This document shows, piece by piece, positions 7,904-16,437 of a stretch of DNA of 36,572 nt. The notes under the pieces are model-generated. The model did not search any database. It saw only the letters and a program-made list of their open reading frames with translations, and had not been told where the DNA came from. The stretch comes from an uncultured Lachnospiraceae bacterium (GTDB lineage: Bacteria > Bacillota > Clostridia > Lachnospirales > Lachnospiraceae): positions 1 through 36,572 of the forward strand of contig CACZBK010000029.1 in NCBI GenBank assembly GCA_902779395.1, in the 5' to 3' direction. How positions within the stretch are numbered: the first letter of the stretch is position 1; each line of letters begins with the position of its first letter. Position numbers and translations under genes: made by a program.

Positions 7904-8619
7904 CGCAGCAGCCCCACAGCCTCATATAGTTCCTTCAGCTGTTTTTCATCAAGTTCCGTATATTCCCCGGGCTTAAGATCCCCCAGGCTGACACTGACCA
8001 CCCTGATACGTTTAAGTGCCCTGACATAATATCCTGCGCTTTTCCACATACGCCTTATCTGCCGGTTAAGTCCCTCCGTAAGCACCATCCTTATGCTTCT
8101 GGAGCTGATCTTCTCTATACGGCAGGGTCTTGTTTTTCTCTTAAGATCCTCAAGCCACACTCCGTCCGATAAGCGATCAATATCTTCCAAAGAAGGCTCT
8201 TTGTTCAGATGAACGATATACTCTTTCTCGTGAGCATTTTTTCCCTTCATCATGGCATTGATGAGTTCCCCGTCATTGGTAAGTAGCAGAAGTCCTTCAC
8301 TGTCCTTATCAAGACGGCCGGCATAAGTCACTCTCACGGGATATTCAATGGCTGCGGCTACGGTATCTTCCGCATGCGGATCGGATTCACTGACTATCTG
8401 CCCCACCGGTTTATAATAAGCAAGTACGATCTTCTTATCGACCGGTTTTACGCTCCTGCCTTCAACGCAGACTTCATCACTGTCGTTCACACGCTCTCCC
8501 GGCTGCGCATTCTTTCCGTTTATGGTAACCACGCCGCGTTCTATCAGTTTATCGGCTTCGCGTCTGGAGCATATCCCGCATTCGGACAGATATCTGTTTA
8601 TCCTGATCCCTTCACTCAT
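7900..8619 (-). CDS. Ribosomal large-subunit pseudouridine synthase, RluB/RluF family
   Basis: Isomerises a uridine of 23S rRNA to pseudouridine. An N-terminal S4 RNA-binding domain (INRYLSECGICSRREADKLI) is followed by the catalytic domain with AYYKPVG, the catalytic Asp in AGRLDKDSEGLLLLTND and the C-terminal EGLNRQIRRMW. RluB, RluE and RluF share these motifs; the position modified cannot be decided, but RluF-like is my preference. I place the start at the ATG at 8617-8619 because it overlaps the lysA stop as ATGA, the same junction used downstream; another ATG four codons upstream (8629-8631) is possible and neither has an ideally spaced ribosome site. Confidence 0.88.
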   Translation of the reverse strand: MSEGIRINRYLSECGICSRREADKLIERGVVTINGKNAQPGERVNDSDEVCVEGRSVKPVDKKIVLAYYKPVGQIVSESDPHAEDTVAAAIEYPVRVTYAGRLDKDSEGLLLLTNDGELINAMMKGKNAHEKEYIVHLNKEPSLEDIDRLSDGVWLEDLKRKTRPCRIEKISSRSIRMVLTEGLNRQIRRMWKSAGYYVRALKRIRVVSVSLGDLKPGEYTELDEKQLKELYEAVGLLR

Positions 8620-9893
8620 TTCCTTGCGCATATTCCCTTATATTCATCAAAACAGTCAAAGGTAGCAAAATAATCAGCCGGTGTTTCTGCACGGCGTATC
8701 AGCTGTACACTTCCGTCTTCATGAAGCAGAAGTTCTGCCGATCTGAGCTTTCCGTTATAATTATATCCCATGGAAAAACCGTGAGCCCCTGTATCATGTA
8801 TCGCAATATAATCTCCCATCTCGATCTCGGGAAGCATCCTGTCTATGGCAAATTTATCATTATTCTCACATAACGAACCGGTTACATCATATTTATGATC
8901 GCACTTTTCATTTTCCTTACCAAGTACAGTGATATGATGATAAGCCCCGTACATAGCAGGTCTCATAAGATTTACTGCACAGGCATCGACTCCTATATAT
9001 TCCTTATGTGTATGTTTTTCATGTATAGCCTTAGTCACCAGCATACCGTAAGGCCCCATCATAAATCTGCCCATCTCGGTATAAATGGCAACATCACCAA
9101 GCCCGGCAGGAACAAGTACTTCCTCATAAACTTTCTTCACTCCGGCACCGATGACTCTGATATCATTAGGTTCCTGATCAGGTCTGTAGGCGATCCCTAC
9201 ACCGCCTGACAGATTGATGAAAGAAAGTTTTACCCCCAGCTTATCCTTTATCTCAACAGCAAGTTCAAACAGCTGTTTAGCGAGCATGGGATAATACTCA
9301 TTGGTAACTGTATTACTTGCGAGAAATGCATGTATCCCGAATTCCTTTACTCCTTTATTCTTTAATATGCCATACGCTTCAAAGATCTGCTCAGTTGTAA
9401 GTCCGTATTTTGCATCCCCGGGGTTATCCATGATACCGTTACTCATCTTAAACACCCCGCCGGGATTGTAACGAAGACTTAATCTCTCAGGAAGCTTTCC
9501 GAGTATCTTTTCAAGAAAATCTATGTGAGTGATATCATCAAGATTAATGGTCGCTCCCAGTTTAGCCGCAAGTTCAAAATCCTGTGCCGGGGTATCGTTC
9601 GAAGAAAACATGATATCATTACCCCTTATACCTACTGCATCTGAAAGCATAAGCTCCGTATAGGATGAGCAGTCGCAGCCGCAGCCGTATTCTTTTAAAA
9701 TCTTAAGCAGGAACGGATTGGGAGTAGCCTTAACCGCAAAATACTCCTTATATCCTTTATTCCAGGCAAAAGCCTCTTTTAAAGCCTTTGCATTCTCTCT
9801 TATCCCCTTTTCATCATAGATATGAAAGGGAGTAGGAAACTCCTTAACTATCTCTTCAACCTTTTCTTTCGTAACAAATGCTTTTTTTTCCAT
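8616..9893 (-). CDS. lysA: Diaminopimelate decarboxylase-like PLP enzyme
   Basis: Fold-III PLP decarboxylase that makes lysine from meso-diaminopimelate. The PLP lysine is Lys55 in YFAVKATPNP; the substrate-side motif GSLCENNDKFAIDR with Cys342, HDTGAHGFSMGYNYNGKLRSAE and the phosphate-binding segment NLSGGVGIAYRP are present. At 425 residues it is of normal size. The glycine loop reads GGVGIAY rather than the usual GGGLGIPY, so a related amino-acid decarboxylase cannot be fully excluded, but the C-terminal motifs favour LysA. Ribosome site AAGGAG seven bases before the ATG. A 61-base gap separates it from ung. Confidence 0.88.
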   Translation of the reverse strand: MEKKAFVTKEKVEEIVKEFPTPFHIYDEKGIRENAKALKEAFAWNKGYKEYFAVKATPNPFLLKILKEYGCGCDCSSYTELMLSDAVGIRGNDIMFSSNDTPAQDFELAAKLGATINLDDITHIDFLEKILGKLPERLSLRYNPGGVFKMSNGIMDNPGDAKYGLTTEQIFEAYGILKNKGVKEFGIHAFLASNTVTNEYYPMLAKQLFELAVEIKDKLGVKLSFINLSGGVGIAYRPDQEPNDIRVIGAGVKKVYEEVLVPAGLGDVAIYTEMGRFMMGPYGMLVTKAIHEKHTHKEYIGVDACAVNLMRPAMYGAYHHITVLGKENEKCDHKYDVTGSLCENNDKFAIDRMLPEIEMGDYIAIHDTGAHGFSMGYNYNGKLRSAELLLHEDGSVQLIRRAETPADYFATFDCFDEYKGICARK

Positions 9894-9954
9894 AATTTAT
9901 CTCCTTGATGATTTCATCCTTAAGGTAACGGATCAACCGTATACCGTTAATTCA

Positions 9955-10620
9955 TTATATTCTCCAGTCCACCGGAGCCACTCCGTTTTTTTCAAGGAAC
10001 TCATTACACTTTGAAAAATGCCTGCAGCCGAAAAATCCCCTGTACGCTGACAGCGGAGACGGGTGTGGTGCCTTTAATATCAGATGTTTGGGATTATCCA
10101 GCATACGGCTCTTGCTCTGGGCCGGGCTTCCCCACAACATGTAAACGATGGGCCGGTCCTGTTTATTTACAGCCTCGATGATGGCATCCGTAAACTGCTC
10201 CCATCCTATGCCCCTGTGCGAAAAAGCCTGATGAGCTCTTACCGTAAGCACGGTATTTAAAAGCAATACCCCCTGTTCTGCCCAGGAGGTAAGATCTCCG
10301 TGGGCAGGGATATCGATCCCCAGATCATCATGTAATTCCTGATATATATTTACTAAAGAAGGCGGGATCTTAACACCCTTTTTAACAGAAAAACAAAGAC
10401 CATGGGCTTGCCCGGGTTCATGATACGGATCCTGGCCCAATATCACCGCTTTAACCTTATCAAGAGGGGTAAGATGTAATGCCGAATAAAGATCGTTTTT
10501 AGAAGGATACACCTCATGTGCGGCATATTCTTTTACTACGGTATCCCGCAGCCTTTTATAATACGGCTTTTTAAACTCGGGGGAAAGCGCTTTTTCCCAG
10601 ACTCCGGTTATAGGCGGCAT
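9955..10620 (-). CDS. ung: Uracil-DNA glycosylase
   Basis: Family 1 uracil-DNA glycosylase that removes uracil from DNA. The water-activating Asp64 is in [19 protein letters not shown], and the His186 loop is [21 protein letters not shown]. Length 221 matches the family. The ATG at 10618-10620 follows the hisF stop by 3 bases, so the gene is translationally linked to hisHF. Confidence 0.96.
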   Translation of the reverse strand: MPPITGVWEKALSPEFKKPYYKRLRDTVVKEYAAHEVYPSKNDLYSALHLTPLDKVKAVILGQDPYHEPGQAHGLCFSVKKGVKIPPSLVNIYQELHDDLGIDIPAHGDLTSWAEQGVLLLNTVLTVRAHQAFSHRGIGWEQFTDAIIEAVNKQDRPIVYMLWGSPAQSKSRMLDNPKHLILKAPHPSPLSAYRGFFGCRHFSKCNEFLEKNGVAPVDWRI

Positions 10621-10623
10621 GGT

Positions 10624-11382
10624 TTATATCCTCACAGGAACACCTTTGTTTTTAAGGTATTCCTTAACTTCCATTATCTCAAGCTCTTTAAAGTGAAAGA
10701 GTGAAGCCGCCAGAGCAGCGTCAGCTCCGCCCGCGGTAAGAGCATCATAAAAATGCTCCATGGTACCTGCACCACCGGATGCTATCACGGGAACACCTAC
10801 GCTGTCGGATATTGTCCTTGTAAGCTCTAGATCATATCCTTCCTTTGTCCCGTCGCAGTCCATACTTGTCAGCAGTATCTCTCCCGCTCCCAGTTCTACG
10901 CCTTTTACCGCCCACTCTACAGCATCGATACCGCAGTCTATTCGTCCGCCGTTTTTAAAGATATTCCATCCGCCGTCTTTACGTCGTTTGGCATCTATGG
11001 CAAGAACAACACACTGGCTCCCGAATTTATCGGCAGCATCCGCAATAAGCGTGGGATTGGCTATCGCTGCACTGTTAACCGCAACTTTATCCGCGCCTTC
11101 ACGTAATATCTGCCTGAAATCATCCACGGTTCTTATGCCGCCACCAACAGTAAAAGGAATGAATACCTTTTCGGCAACACGCCTTACCATGTCCACAACA
11201 GTCTTTCTGGCATCGGAAGAAGCCGTGATATCAAGAAACACCACTTCATCAGCTCCCGCCTTATCATATGCCGCAGCGGTCTCAACAGGGTCTCCTGCAT
11301 CGATAAGATTAACAAACTGTATACCTTTTACTACCCTTCCGGCATTTACATCCAGACAGGGGATTATCCTTTTAGTGTGCAT
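10624..11382 (-). CDS. hisF: Imidazole glycerol phosphate synthase, cyclase subunit HisF
   Basis: Cyclase half of the HisH-HisF complex; uses ammonia delivered by HisH to form imidazole glycerol phosphate and AICAR in histidine synthesis. TIM barrel with both catalytic aspartates in place: Asp11 in [14 protein letters not shown] and Asp130 in LAIDAKR; phosphate-binding loops TVGGGIRT and ASGGAGT are also visible. Length 252 is typical. Follows hisH by 1 base. Confidence 0.97.
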   Translation of the reverse strand: MHTKRIIPCLDVNAGRVVKGIQFVNLIDAGDPVETAAAYDKAGADEVVFLDITASSDARKTVVDMVRRVAEKVFIPFTVGGGIRTVDDFRQILREGADKVAVNSAAIANPTLIADAADKFGSQCVVLAIDAKRRKDGGWNIFKNGGRIDCGIDAVEWAVKGVELGAGEILLTSMDCDGTKEGYDLELTRTISDSVGVPVIASGGAGTMEHFYDALTAGGADAALAASLFHFKELEIMEVKEYLKNKGVPVRI

Positions 11383-11383
11383 A

Positions 11384-11989
11384 TCATAACTCCATAAAAT
11401 TCTTTAATATCTTAAGGCCTGCCGTTCCGCTCTTTTCGGGATGGAACTGTGTTGCGAAAATATTATCCTTCTCAACTGCCGCATGTATATGAGTTGAATA
11501 CTCCGTACTCGCGATCACTATGTTTTTATCTTCTGCTTCAAGATAGTATGAATGGACAAAATAGACGAAAGTTCCTTCCTCTATCCCTTTCAGAAGGCGG
11601 CAGCCCTTTTCTATGTGGAGGGAATTCCAGCCTATCTGCGGAACCTTGATACCTTCTTTGGCAGGAATACGGATTATCCTGCCTCCAAAAACCGACAATC
11701 CCTTCGCCCCCGGACTTTCTTCACTTTCATCAAACAAAAGCTGAAGTCCTACACATATGGCAAGAAAGGGAGTGCCCTTCTTTACAACATCATATACCGC
11801 CTCATCCATACCACGTGCATCAAGCTTAGCCCTTGCATCTCCGAATACACCAACACCGGGAAGCACGACCTTATCAGCCTTTGCCACCGTATCCGGATCA
11901 GATGTCAGAACAACTTTTCCCCCAAGTGCGGTAAAAGCATTCTCAACACTCTTTATATTACCTGCATCATAATCAATAACCGCTATCAT
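11384..11989 (-). CDS. hisH: Imidazole glycerol phosphate synthase, glutaminase subunit HisH
   Basis: Class-I glutamine amidotransferase that produces ammonia for HisF. The triad is complete: Cys79 in LAICVGLQ, His183 and Glu185 in QFHPEKSG; the oxyanion segment PGVGVFGDA is present. The usual GICLGMQ reads AICVGLQ, a conservative change. The ribosome site AGGTGGAG overlaps the stop codon of the upstream membrane-protein gene, which ties the two together. The other his genes are not in the window. Confidence 0.95.
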   Translation of the reverse strand: MIAVIDYDAGNIKSVENAFTALGGKVVLTSDPDTVAKADKVVLPGVGVFGDARAKLDARGMDEAVYDVVKKGTPFLAICVGLQLLFDESEESPGAKGLSVFGGRIIRIPAKEGIKVPQIGWNSLHIEKGCRLLKGIEEGTFVYFVHSYYLEAEDKNIVIASTEYSTHIHAAVEKDNIFATQFHPEKSGTAGLKILKNFMEL

Positions 11990-11997
11990 ATCTCCAC

Positions 11998-14019
11998 CTA
12001 AAACTGATCACTTTCTATCTGTATATTTATATTGCCGTCCTGATAAAACAGGGTATTATCGCTATCTTCTTCCGGCATATCCGATCCCGGGGTTTCCTGA
12101 TCAGGCACTGCCTCTTCAGCCGGAAGATTATCCAGGAACTCACGCTCCTCAGGAAGAAGATCCTTCAGTACTTCATCGTCGCTTATCTCTTCTTCCCCGG
12201 GATTTACTTCCTGCTCCAGTCCATACTGTTCAAATATCTCTATCTCCATCGGAAGATATGGCACACCCTGCAGCACAGCATCTATCTTACCTGTATAATC
12301 CGCCTGGGAATACTTAAGGGTCTGCAAGGCATCCGCTTCACTCATCCCATATACGGAAGAAAGCGCCTCCACGATCTTAAGCCTTATCTCCATTGCTTCT
12401 TTATCGACATCTAAAGTCTTTGCCTTGTCTTTAAGATCCTCATAACGTTTAAGTCCCTGTAAAAGCGCATCCAGTGCGTCATGATCCATTCCCATTGCCC
12501 TGTAATGCTCATAAGATTCATACTTACGGTCTATCATGACCAGAAGCCTTGATTTTTCATACAGCTTTCTGTCACTTTCATTCAGATCTTTTCCGTAAAG
12601 AGTAAGAAACGCATTCTTATAATCTTTTTCATAGAACGCTTTTCTGGCATCACTCATATTGAGCATCCCGGGAAGCACGGTTCCCACTATTACCAGAGCT
12701 ATCATAATCGACGCAGCCAGTATTACCGTTCGTCTGATATATTTCTTAGGGATATGCTTTGAATTATCCGGTTCTTCAGGCTTTTTTTCTTTTTTCGGTT
12801 TGGGTTTCTTTTCCTTTTTCGGTTTTTCCGGCTTGGGTTTCTTTTCCTTTTTCTTTTTCTCTTTCTTTTTCTTGCCGTTATCTTCATTTTCGGCATCAAG
12901 CTCTTTTAAGATAGCAGCATTTTCATCGCTTAAGATAGTAGCTCCCGCTTCAGCCGGCGCCGCATCTTCTTCCTCTTCTTCCGTAAAGAGTGCCGAAACA
13001 AGCTTCGAAAACAATCCGGGTTTCTTTTCCTTTTTTTCAGCCCCTTCTTCAGACTCAGGTTTTTCTTTCTTTTTCTTTACTTTCTTTTCTTTTTTCTTTC
13101 GTTCACGCTTCTTTTTAGGATCCTCTGCCTCTTCATTTTCCTCTTCTTCACCCTCTTCATCTTCTCCGGCTTCAGGTTTATCGGCAGCAATGGAAGGATC
13201 CACAAGTTCACCGCTGTCCGATTTCTTGATCATGTCGCCGATATCACTCAGATCGATATCATCTTCTCCCAGATCAGCCATTAAGCGGTCAAAATCCCCA
13301 TCATCATCCGAAGCAGACAGCCCTCCTATCTCTTCACCTGCAGCTTCCGCTGCAGCCATCTGTTTCATTACTTCCTCAAGATCCATCTCCTCATTCGGAA
13401 AATCTGATCCTTTTTTTTCATCTTCCTCATCCGGAATATCAAGATTCCCGCCTCCGACGATCATATCACTGACCCCATTGGCAGCGATCATCGCTTCGAT
13501 CTCTGCCTGGCTTAAATTATGATCTTCAGTTTCTTTGATATCCTCACCGGATTCAGCACCGATCGCATCCAGCAGCCCCTCTATATCCGAATCACTCATA
13601 TTTTTATCGGGATCAGGCATTACCGGAACATTTATTTCTTCGCTCTCTGTCTCAGGCTCATCTGCCTGCACATCGCCTGTCGCATCAGTCTCCGTGGCCT
13701 CTTCATTTCCCATAGCCGCAAAAAGCGCAGCTATCTCGTCATCGCTCATCTTGGCGTTGGGATCCGGAGCTTCAGGAACAGCATCCGGTACTTTATCTGC
13801 TGCATTAAACTCTTCAGCTATATTATCTTCCTGCTTACCGCTCACTTTATCAGCAGCCGGCTCATCTTTCTCTTCAGGATCCCGTTCCTGTGCAATATCC
13901 TTAAAAGCAGGCATGGAATCAGATATTTCCTCATCCACTTCCTGCTCATCCGTTTCTTCACCAAGTTGTTTTCTGGCAGCTTTTAAGAGCTGGTCCAGGC
14001 GATCTTCTTCGGAAGCCAT
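11998..14019 (-). CDS. Large single-pass membrane protein with FliM-like short motifs, function unknown
   Basis: 673 residues, not assignable to a named family. Residues 1-430 are cytoplasmic by charge: an acidic stretch with three similar motifs, MSDDEIAALFAAMG (91-104), MSDSDIEGLLDAIG (141-154) and LSQAEIEAMIAANG (169-182), the first two preceded by PDPN/PDPD; then alternating very acidic and very lysine-rich blocks (290-420). One transmembrane helix lies at 431-453 after a basic flank (KKYIRR), followed by an outside domain of about 120 helical residues (possible TPR-like pairs, 455-590) and an acidic tail. The motifs resemble the FliM N-terminal peptide (LSQAEIDALL) that binds CheY-phosphate, and cheV lies just upstream. 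First gene of the operon leading to hisH. Its Lys/Glu-rich DNA creates long spurious frames on the other strand. Confidence 0.75.
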   Translation of the reverse strand: MASEEDRLDQLLKAARKQLGEETDEQEVDEEISDSMPAFKDIAQERDPEEKDEPAADKVSGKQEDNIAEEFNAADKVPDAVPEAPDPNAKMSDDEIAALFAAMGNEEATETDATGDVQADEPETESEEINVPVMPDPDKNMSDSDIEGLLDAIGAESGEDIKETEDHNLSQAEIEAMIAANGVSDMIVGGGNLDIPDEEDEKKGSDFPNEEMDLEEVMKQMAAAEAAGEEIGGLSASDDDGDFDRLMADLGEDDIDLSDIGDMIKKSDSGELVDPSIAADKPEAGEDEEGEEEENEEAEDPKKKRERKKKEKKVKKKKEKPESEEGAEKKEKKPGLFSKLVSALFTEEEEEDAAPAEAGATILSDENAAILKELDAENEDNGKKKKEKKKKEKKPKPEKPKKEKKPKPKKEKKPEEPDNSKHIPKKYIRRTVILAASIMIALVIVGTVLPGMLNMSDARKAFYEKDYKNAFLTLYGKDLNESDRKLYEKSRLLVMIDRKYESYEHYRAMGMDHDALDALLQGLKRYEDLKDKAKTLDVDKEAMEIRLKIVEALSSVYGMSEADALQTLKYSQADYTGKIDAVLQGVPYLPMEIEIFEQYGLEQEVNPGEEEISDDEVLKDLLPEEREFLDNLPAEEAVPDQETPGSDMPEEDSDNTLFYQDGNINIQIESDQF

Positions 14020-14056
14020 ATATTATGTAACCTCTATATATAGTCTGACAAAATGT

Positions 14057-14085
14057 ATTGTATCACAAGTATGCATAGTTAACAA
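14057..14085 (-). promoter_or_regulatory. promoter of the membrane-protein/hisHF/ung/lysA/murI operon
   Basis: Minus strand: -35 TTGTTA (14080-14085), 17-base spacer, -10 TACAAT (14057-14062) with an extended TGA. It starts immediately after the terminator of the cheV-regulator unit. Leader about 30 bases, ribosome site AGAGG. Confidence 0.65.
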
Positions 14086-14086
14086 T

Positions 14087-14114
14087 AAAAAAAGGGGCTC
14101 AGCCCCCTTTTTTT
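14087..14114. terminator. terminator of cheV-XRE unit, overlapping the stop codon
   Basis: Symmetric element: seven A, GGGGC, TCA, GCCCC, seven T on the plus strand. On the minus strand it is a strong rho-independent terminator whose three-base loop is the TGA stop codon of the regulator gene, and whose left arm encodes its last codons (Lys-Lys-Gly-Gly). It could work in both directions. Confidence 0.85.
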
Positions 14115-14536
14115 ATCGCTTTATCCTGACTGGCTTTTATCAGAGCCTGCAGCTCATCGATCACCGCCTGAACCTCATCGATAGTCTTGGTGATCACCTG
14201 AAGCCGCTTCATTTCTTCCTCATCGATAATTCCGTCACGCGCTATCTCGACCAGCTCTTTGGAAATATCCTCCATGGATTGCGCTGAATTCAGGAAACGG
14301 ATCACAACCCTTGCCAGCGCATCAGAATCTTCCAGCTGCGCATCATCCTTTAACAGATAATCCGTGGAAACATGAAAGTACTGGCTTAATGTGACTATCA
14401 TATCCATCGTAGGCTGCGAAGTACCCAGCTCCCATTTGGAAATAGTCTGCCTGCTGACATTCAGATCCTCTGCCAGGCTCTCCTGGGAGCAGCGGTTCTG
14501 CTTTCTTAAATATATGATCTTTTCCGCAAAATTCAT
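14099..14536 (-). CDS. XRE-family transcriptional regulator
   Basis: 145 residues. The N-terminal helix-turn-helix of the lambda-repressor/XRE type covers about residues 5-62 (LRKQNRCSQESLAEDLNVSR, TISKWELG, FHVSTDYLL). The C-terminal 80 residues are helical (SKELVEIARDGIIDEEEMKR) with no recognised ligand domain and may serve dimerisation. Starts 15 bases after the cheV stop, so both are probably one transcript. Target genes unknown. Confidence 0.85.
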   Translation of the reverse strand: MNFAEKIIYLRKQNRCSQESLAEDLNVSRQTISKWELGTSQPTMDMIVTLSQYFHVSTDYLLKDDAQLEDSDALARVVIRFLNSAQSMEDISKELVEIARDGIIDEEEMKRLQVITKTIDEVQAVIDELQALIKASQDKAIKKGG

Positions 14537-14551
14537 AATATCAATCTCCGA

Positions 14552-15451
14552 TCAACTAATCCCAAGAACATCATCCAGCGTTCTTACCAGATTTCCGATC
14601 TCAGGTTTGGTAAGCTGTGCATCAGCTCCCAGCTGTTCTCCCTTGCGACGCATCTCCTCATTTATAAGGGATGAGAAAATGATGACGGGAATTTTCTTAA
14701 GAACATCATCGGTCTTCACAAGCTTAGTAAGCCTGTGTCCGTCCATCTTAGGCATTTCTATATCAGTGATGATGCACTGTACATTAACATCAAGTGCCCC
14801 CTCATCCTTCCATTGGTTGAGCAGATCCCATGCCTGCTGGCCGTTCTCGGTATGCGTAAGGTTCACGTAGCCTGCTTTATTCAGTGCTTCTACGATCAGT
14901 TTATTAAGCAATGCCGAATCCTCGGCAATGAGTATAGGAGTCTCGTTGCGTCCGCGGTTTCCCATCTCCTCTATCTCCTGAACCTTAAGACCGGTCTCAG
15001 GATTTATATCGCTGATGATCTTCTCAAAATCAAGTATGATGATAAGCTTATTGTTTTTCTTTATGATACCTGTGGATACACCGTCTTCGGAATTTGATAT
15101 CGTCGAATCAGGCTTTATTATCTCAGTCCAGGAAACCCTGTGTATACCGATCACCTGATCAACATGGAATGCAATATCCAGGCCGTTAAAATTAGTTACT
15201 ATAAACAGACCGCCGCCCTCGGATTCGCCACGCTGAAGACAGTTCTTCAGGTCTATAGCCGTGATCATCACATCACGCGGCATAAATACACCTTCTATAC
15301 TGGGATGAGCATTGGGAACCGGCGTAACAGCCTGATAGGGAATGATCTCCCTGATCTTCGCTACATTGATGCCGTAAGAATTACCGGCAAGGGTAAATTC
15401 AAGAACTTCAAGTTCATTAGTACCGTTTTCGAGCAGTATCTTTGTTTCCAT
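14552..15451 (-). CDS. cheV: Chemotaxis coupling protein CheV (CheW-REC)
   Basis: Couples chemoreceptors to the CheA kinase and carries its own receiver domain for adaptation. Residues 1-155 form a CheW-like domain (LEFTLAGNSYGINVAKIREI, IEGVFMPRD, ITAIDLK); 170-299 form a receiver with acidic pair ED (177-178), phospho-acceptor Asp230 in IITDIEMPKMDG, FSS and Lys282. I take the ATG at 15449-15451 because AGGTGG lies 4 bases before it; an in-frame ATG six codons upstream would put that ribosome site inside the gene. The presence of CheV implies a motile or chemotactic cell. Co-transcribed with the XRE gene. Confidence 0.95.
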   Translation of the reverse strand: METKILLENGTNELEVLEFTLAGNSYGINVAKIREIIPYQAVTPVPNAHPSIEGVFMPRDVMITAIDLKNCLQRGESEGGGLFIVTNFNGLDIAFHVDQVIGIHRVSWTEIIKPDSTISNSEDGVSTGIIKKNNKLIIILDFEKIISDINPETGLKVQEIEEMGNRGRNETPILIAEDSALLNKLIVEALNKAGYVNLTHTENGQQAWDLLNQWKDEGALDVNVQCIITDIEMPKMDGHRLTKLVKTDDVLKKIPVIIFSSLINEEMRRKGEQLGADAQLTKPEIGNLVRTLDDVLGIS

Positions 15452-15513
15452 AACCCCACCTCGCATCATTTTATTCAGGCAAGACAGCCTGTCAAAAAGA
15501 ATAACCTGTAAAG

Positions 15514-15542
15514 ATTATAAACAAAATAAAGGAAAAAGTCTA
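15514..15542 (-). promoter_or_regulatory. cheV promoter
   Basis: Minus strand: -35 TAGACT (15537-15542), 17 bases, -10 TATAAT (15514-15519). The leader contains the palindrome GACAGGCTGTC (15483-15493), a possible operator. No terminator is visible between the lipoprotein gene and this promoter, so read-through into cheV is likely. Confidence 0.6.
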
Positions 15543-15557
15543 TCGAAAAATGAAAGC

Positions 15558-16346
15558 CTAATAAAGCAGATCGTACTCACTTCTCTGATCATCATACCTC
15601 ATGATCATGGTAAGGGCATTTATCTCTCTTGACTGCTGTTCTGTAACTTCTATGATAAGAACCGCATCAGTACTCTGCCCCGCCGAAAGAGTATCCCTGT
15701 ATCCGGAAAGATCGTTCAAGAGGATAGTCATCATAGAAGCTTTGGAAAAGCTGTTATTTACGCGGAAAGTAAACCTGGGATTTATCGATACCATATCAAG
15801 AAGAATATCCTCTCCGCTCGTATTGGTAATGGTATAATTGAATATCACCAGCATATTACCGCTTGTTGCGGTAACAACCCCCTGCCAGTCATTATCTCCC
15901 AGCTGGGCAGGATATGTTCTTCCGGTCATATAGCCGGTATATTCTATCTCAACACCGTCTATCCCGAAAAAGTCATCTATATCGGTATATACCGGACCGC
16001 TCTTTTGAGAAGAGGCACTTTCGTCGGATCCTGAAGATCCCTCACTGCTGCCCTGATCTGACTCATGCTCCTTCTTTTCAGCCCGTTCTTTTTCCATTTC
16101 GGCTATCTGAGCCTGTACTTCCGCCAAACGCCTCAGCCTGTCCCGCTCTGCCTGCATAGCTTCATCAGACATCGTCGTGGCTTTATAATTCTCATCATAT
16201 TTAAGAAGCAAATGAGCCGCATATTCCTCAACTTTCTGCATATCTTCATCTGAAAGATCAGGGATCTGATCATCAAAAAAACAGCCTCCCAAAAGAAAGC
16301 AAGAAGCAAGCGCTGCTGTTAAAATCCTGATACCAGATCTCTTCAT
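15558..16346 (-). CDS. Lipoprotein with C-terminal Ig/telokin-like domain, function unknown
   Basis: 262 residues from the ATG at 16344-16346. A clear lipoprotein signal peptide (basic MKRSGIR, hydrophobic core, LLGGC with Cys22) supports this start. Residues 30-110 are helical with heptad-like charge, then a Ser/Gly-rich linker and, from about 150, a beta-rich domain (MLVIFNYTITNTSGEDILLD) like the DUF4352/telokin-like domains of other Gram-positive lipoproteins. In-frame codons upstream exist but would put the best promoter inside the gene. There is no ribosome site before the ATG, and the promoter suggests a leaderless message. Role unknown. Confidence 0.75.
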   Translation of the reverse strand: MKRSGIRILTAALASCFLLGGCFFDDQIPDLSDEDMQKVEEYAAHLLLKYDENYKATTMSDEAMQAERDRLRRLAEVQAQIAEMEKERAEKKEHESDQGSSEGSSGSDESASSQKSGPVYTDIDDFFGIDGVEIEYTGYMTGRTYPAQLGDNDWQGVVTATSGNMLVIFNYTITNTSGEDILLDMVSINPRFTFRVNNSFSKASMMTILLNDLSGYRDTLSAGQSTDAVLIIEVTEQQSREINALTMIMRYDDQRSEYDLLY

Positions 16347-16353
16347 AAGCGTT

Positions 16354-16382
16354 ATTTTATCACAAGCCATACTTTTTGTAAA
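16354..16382 (-). promoter_or_regulatory. lipoprotein gene promoter, apparently leaderless
   Basis: Minus strand: -35 TTTACA (16377-16382), 17 bases, -10 TAAAAT (16354-16359) with extended TGA. Only seven bases separate the -10 from the ATG, so the predicted first transcribed base is at or next to the start codon. Confidence 0.6.
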
Positions 16383-16384
16383 AT

Positions 16385-16417
16385 AAAAAAGGGAAACCAC
16401 AAACTCCGTGGTTTCCC
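16385..16417 (-). terminator. terminator after pheT and the gene remnant
   Basis: Minus strand: 10-base perfect stem GGGAAACCAC / GTGGTTTCCC with a 7-base loop, followed by six U, A and four U. It ends the pheST transcript and lies 20 bases after the stop of the remnant at 16438. Confidence 0.9.
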
Positions 16418-16437
16418 TGAGAAAAAAGATCCTGTGA

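Noticed and set aside
10624-11989. HisH/HisF homologues of a surface-sugar pathway rather than histidine synthesis
   Set aside because: HisF keeps both catalytic aspartates and canonical loops, and no nonulosonate or LPS-type genes are adjacent.
12659-13522. Long plus-strand frame rich in Ser/Phe
   Set aside because: It is the antisense shadow of the Lys/Glu-rich membrane protein gene; AAG/GAA codons read as CTT/TTC in the complement. No ribosome site and no recognisable domain.
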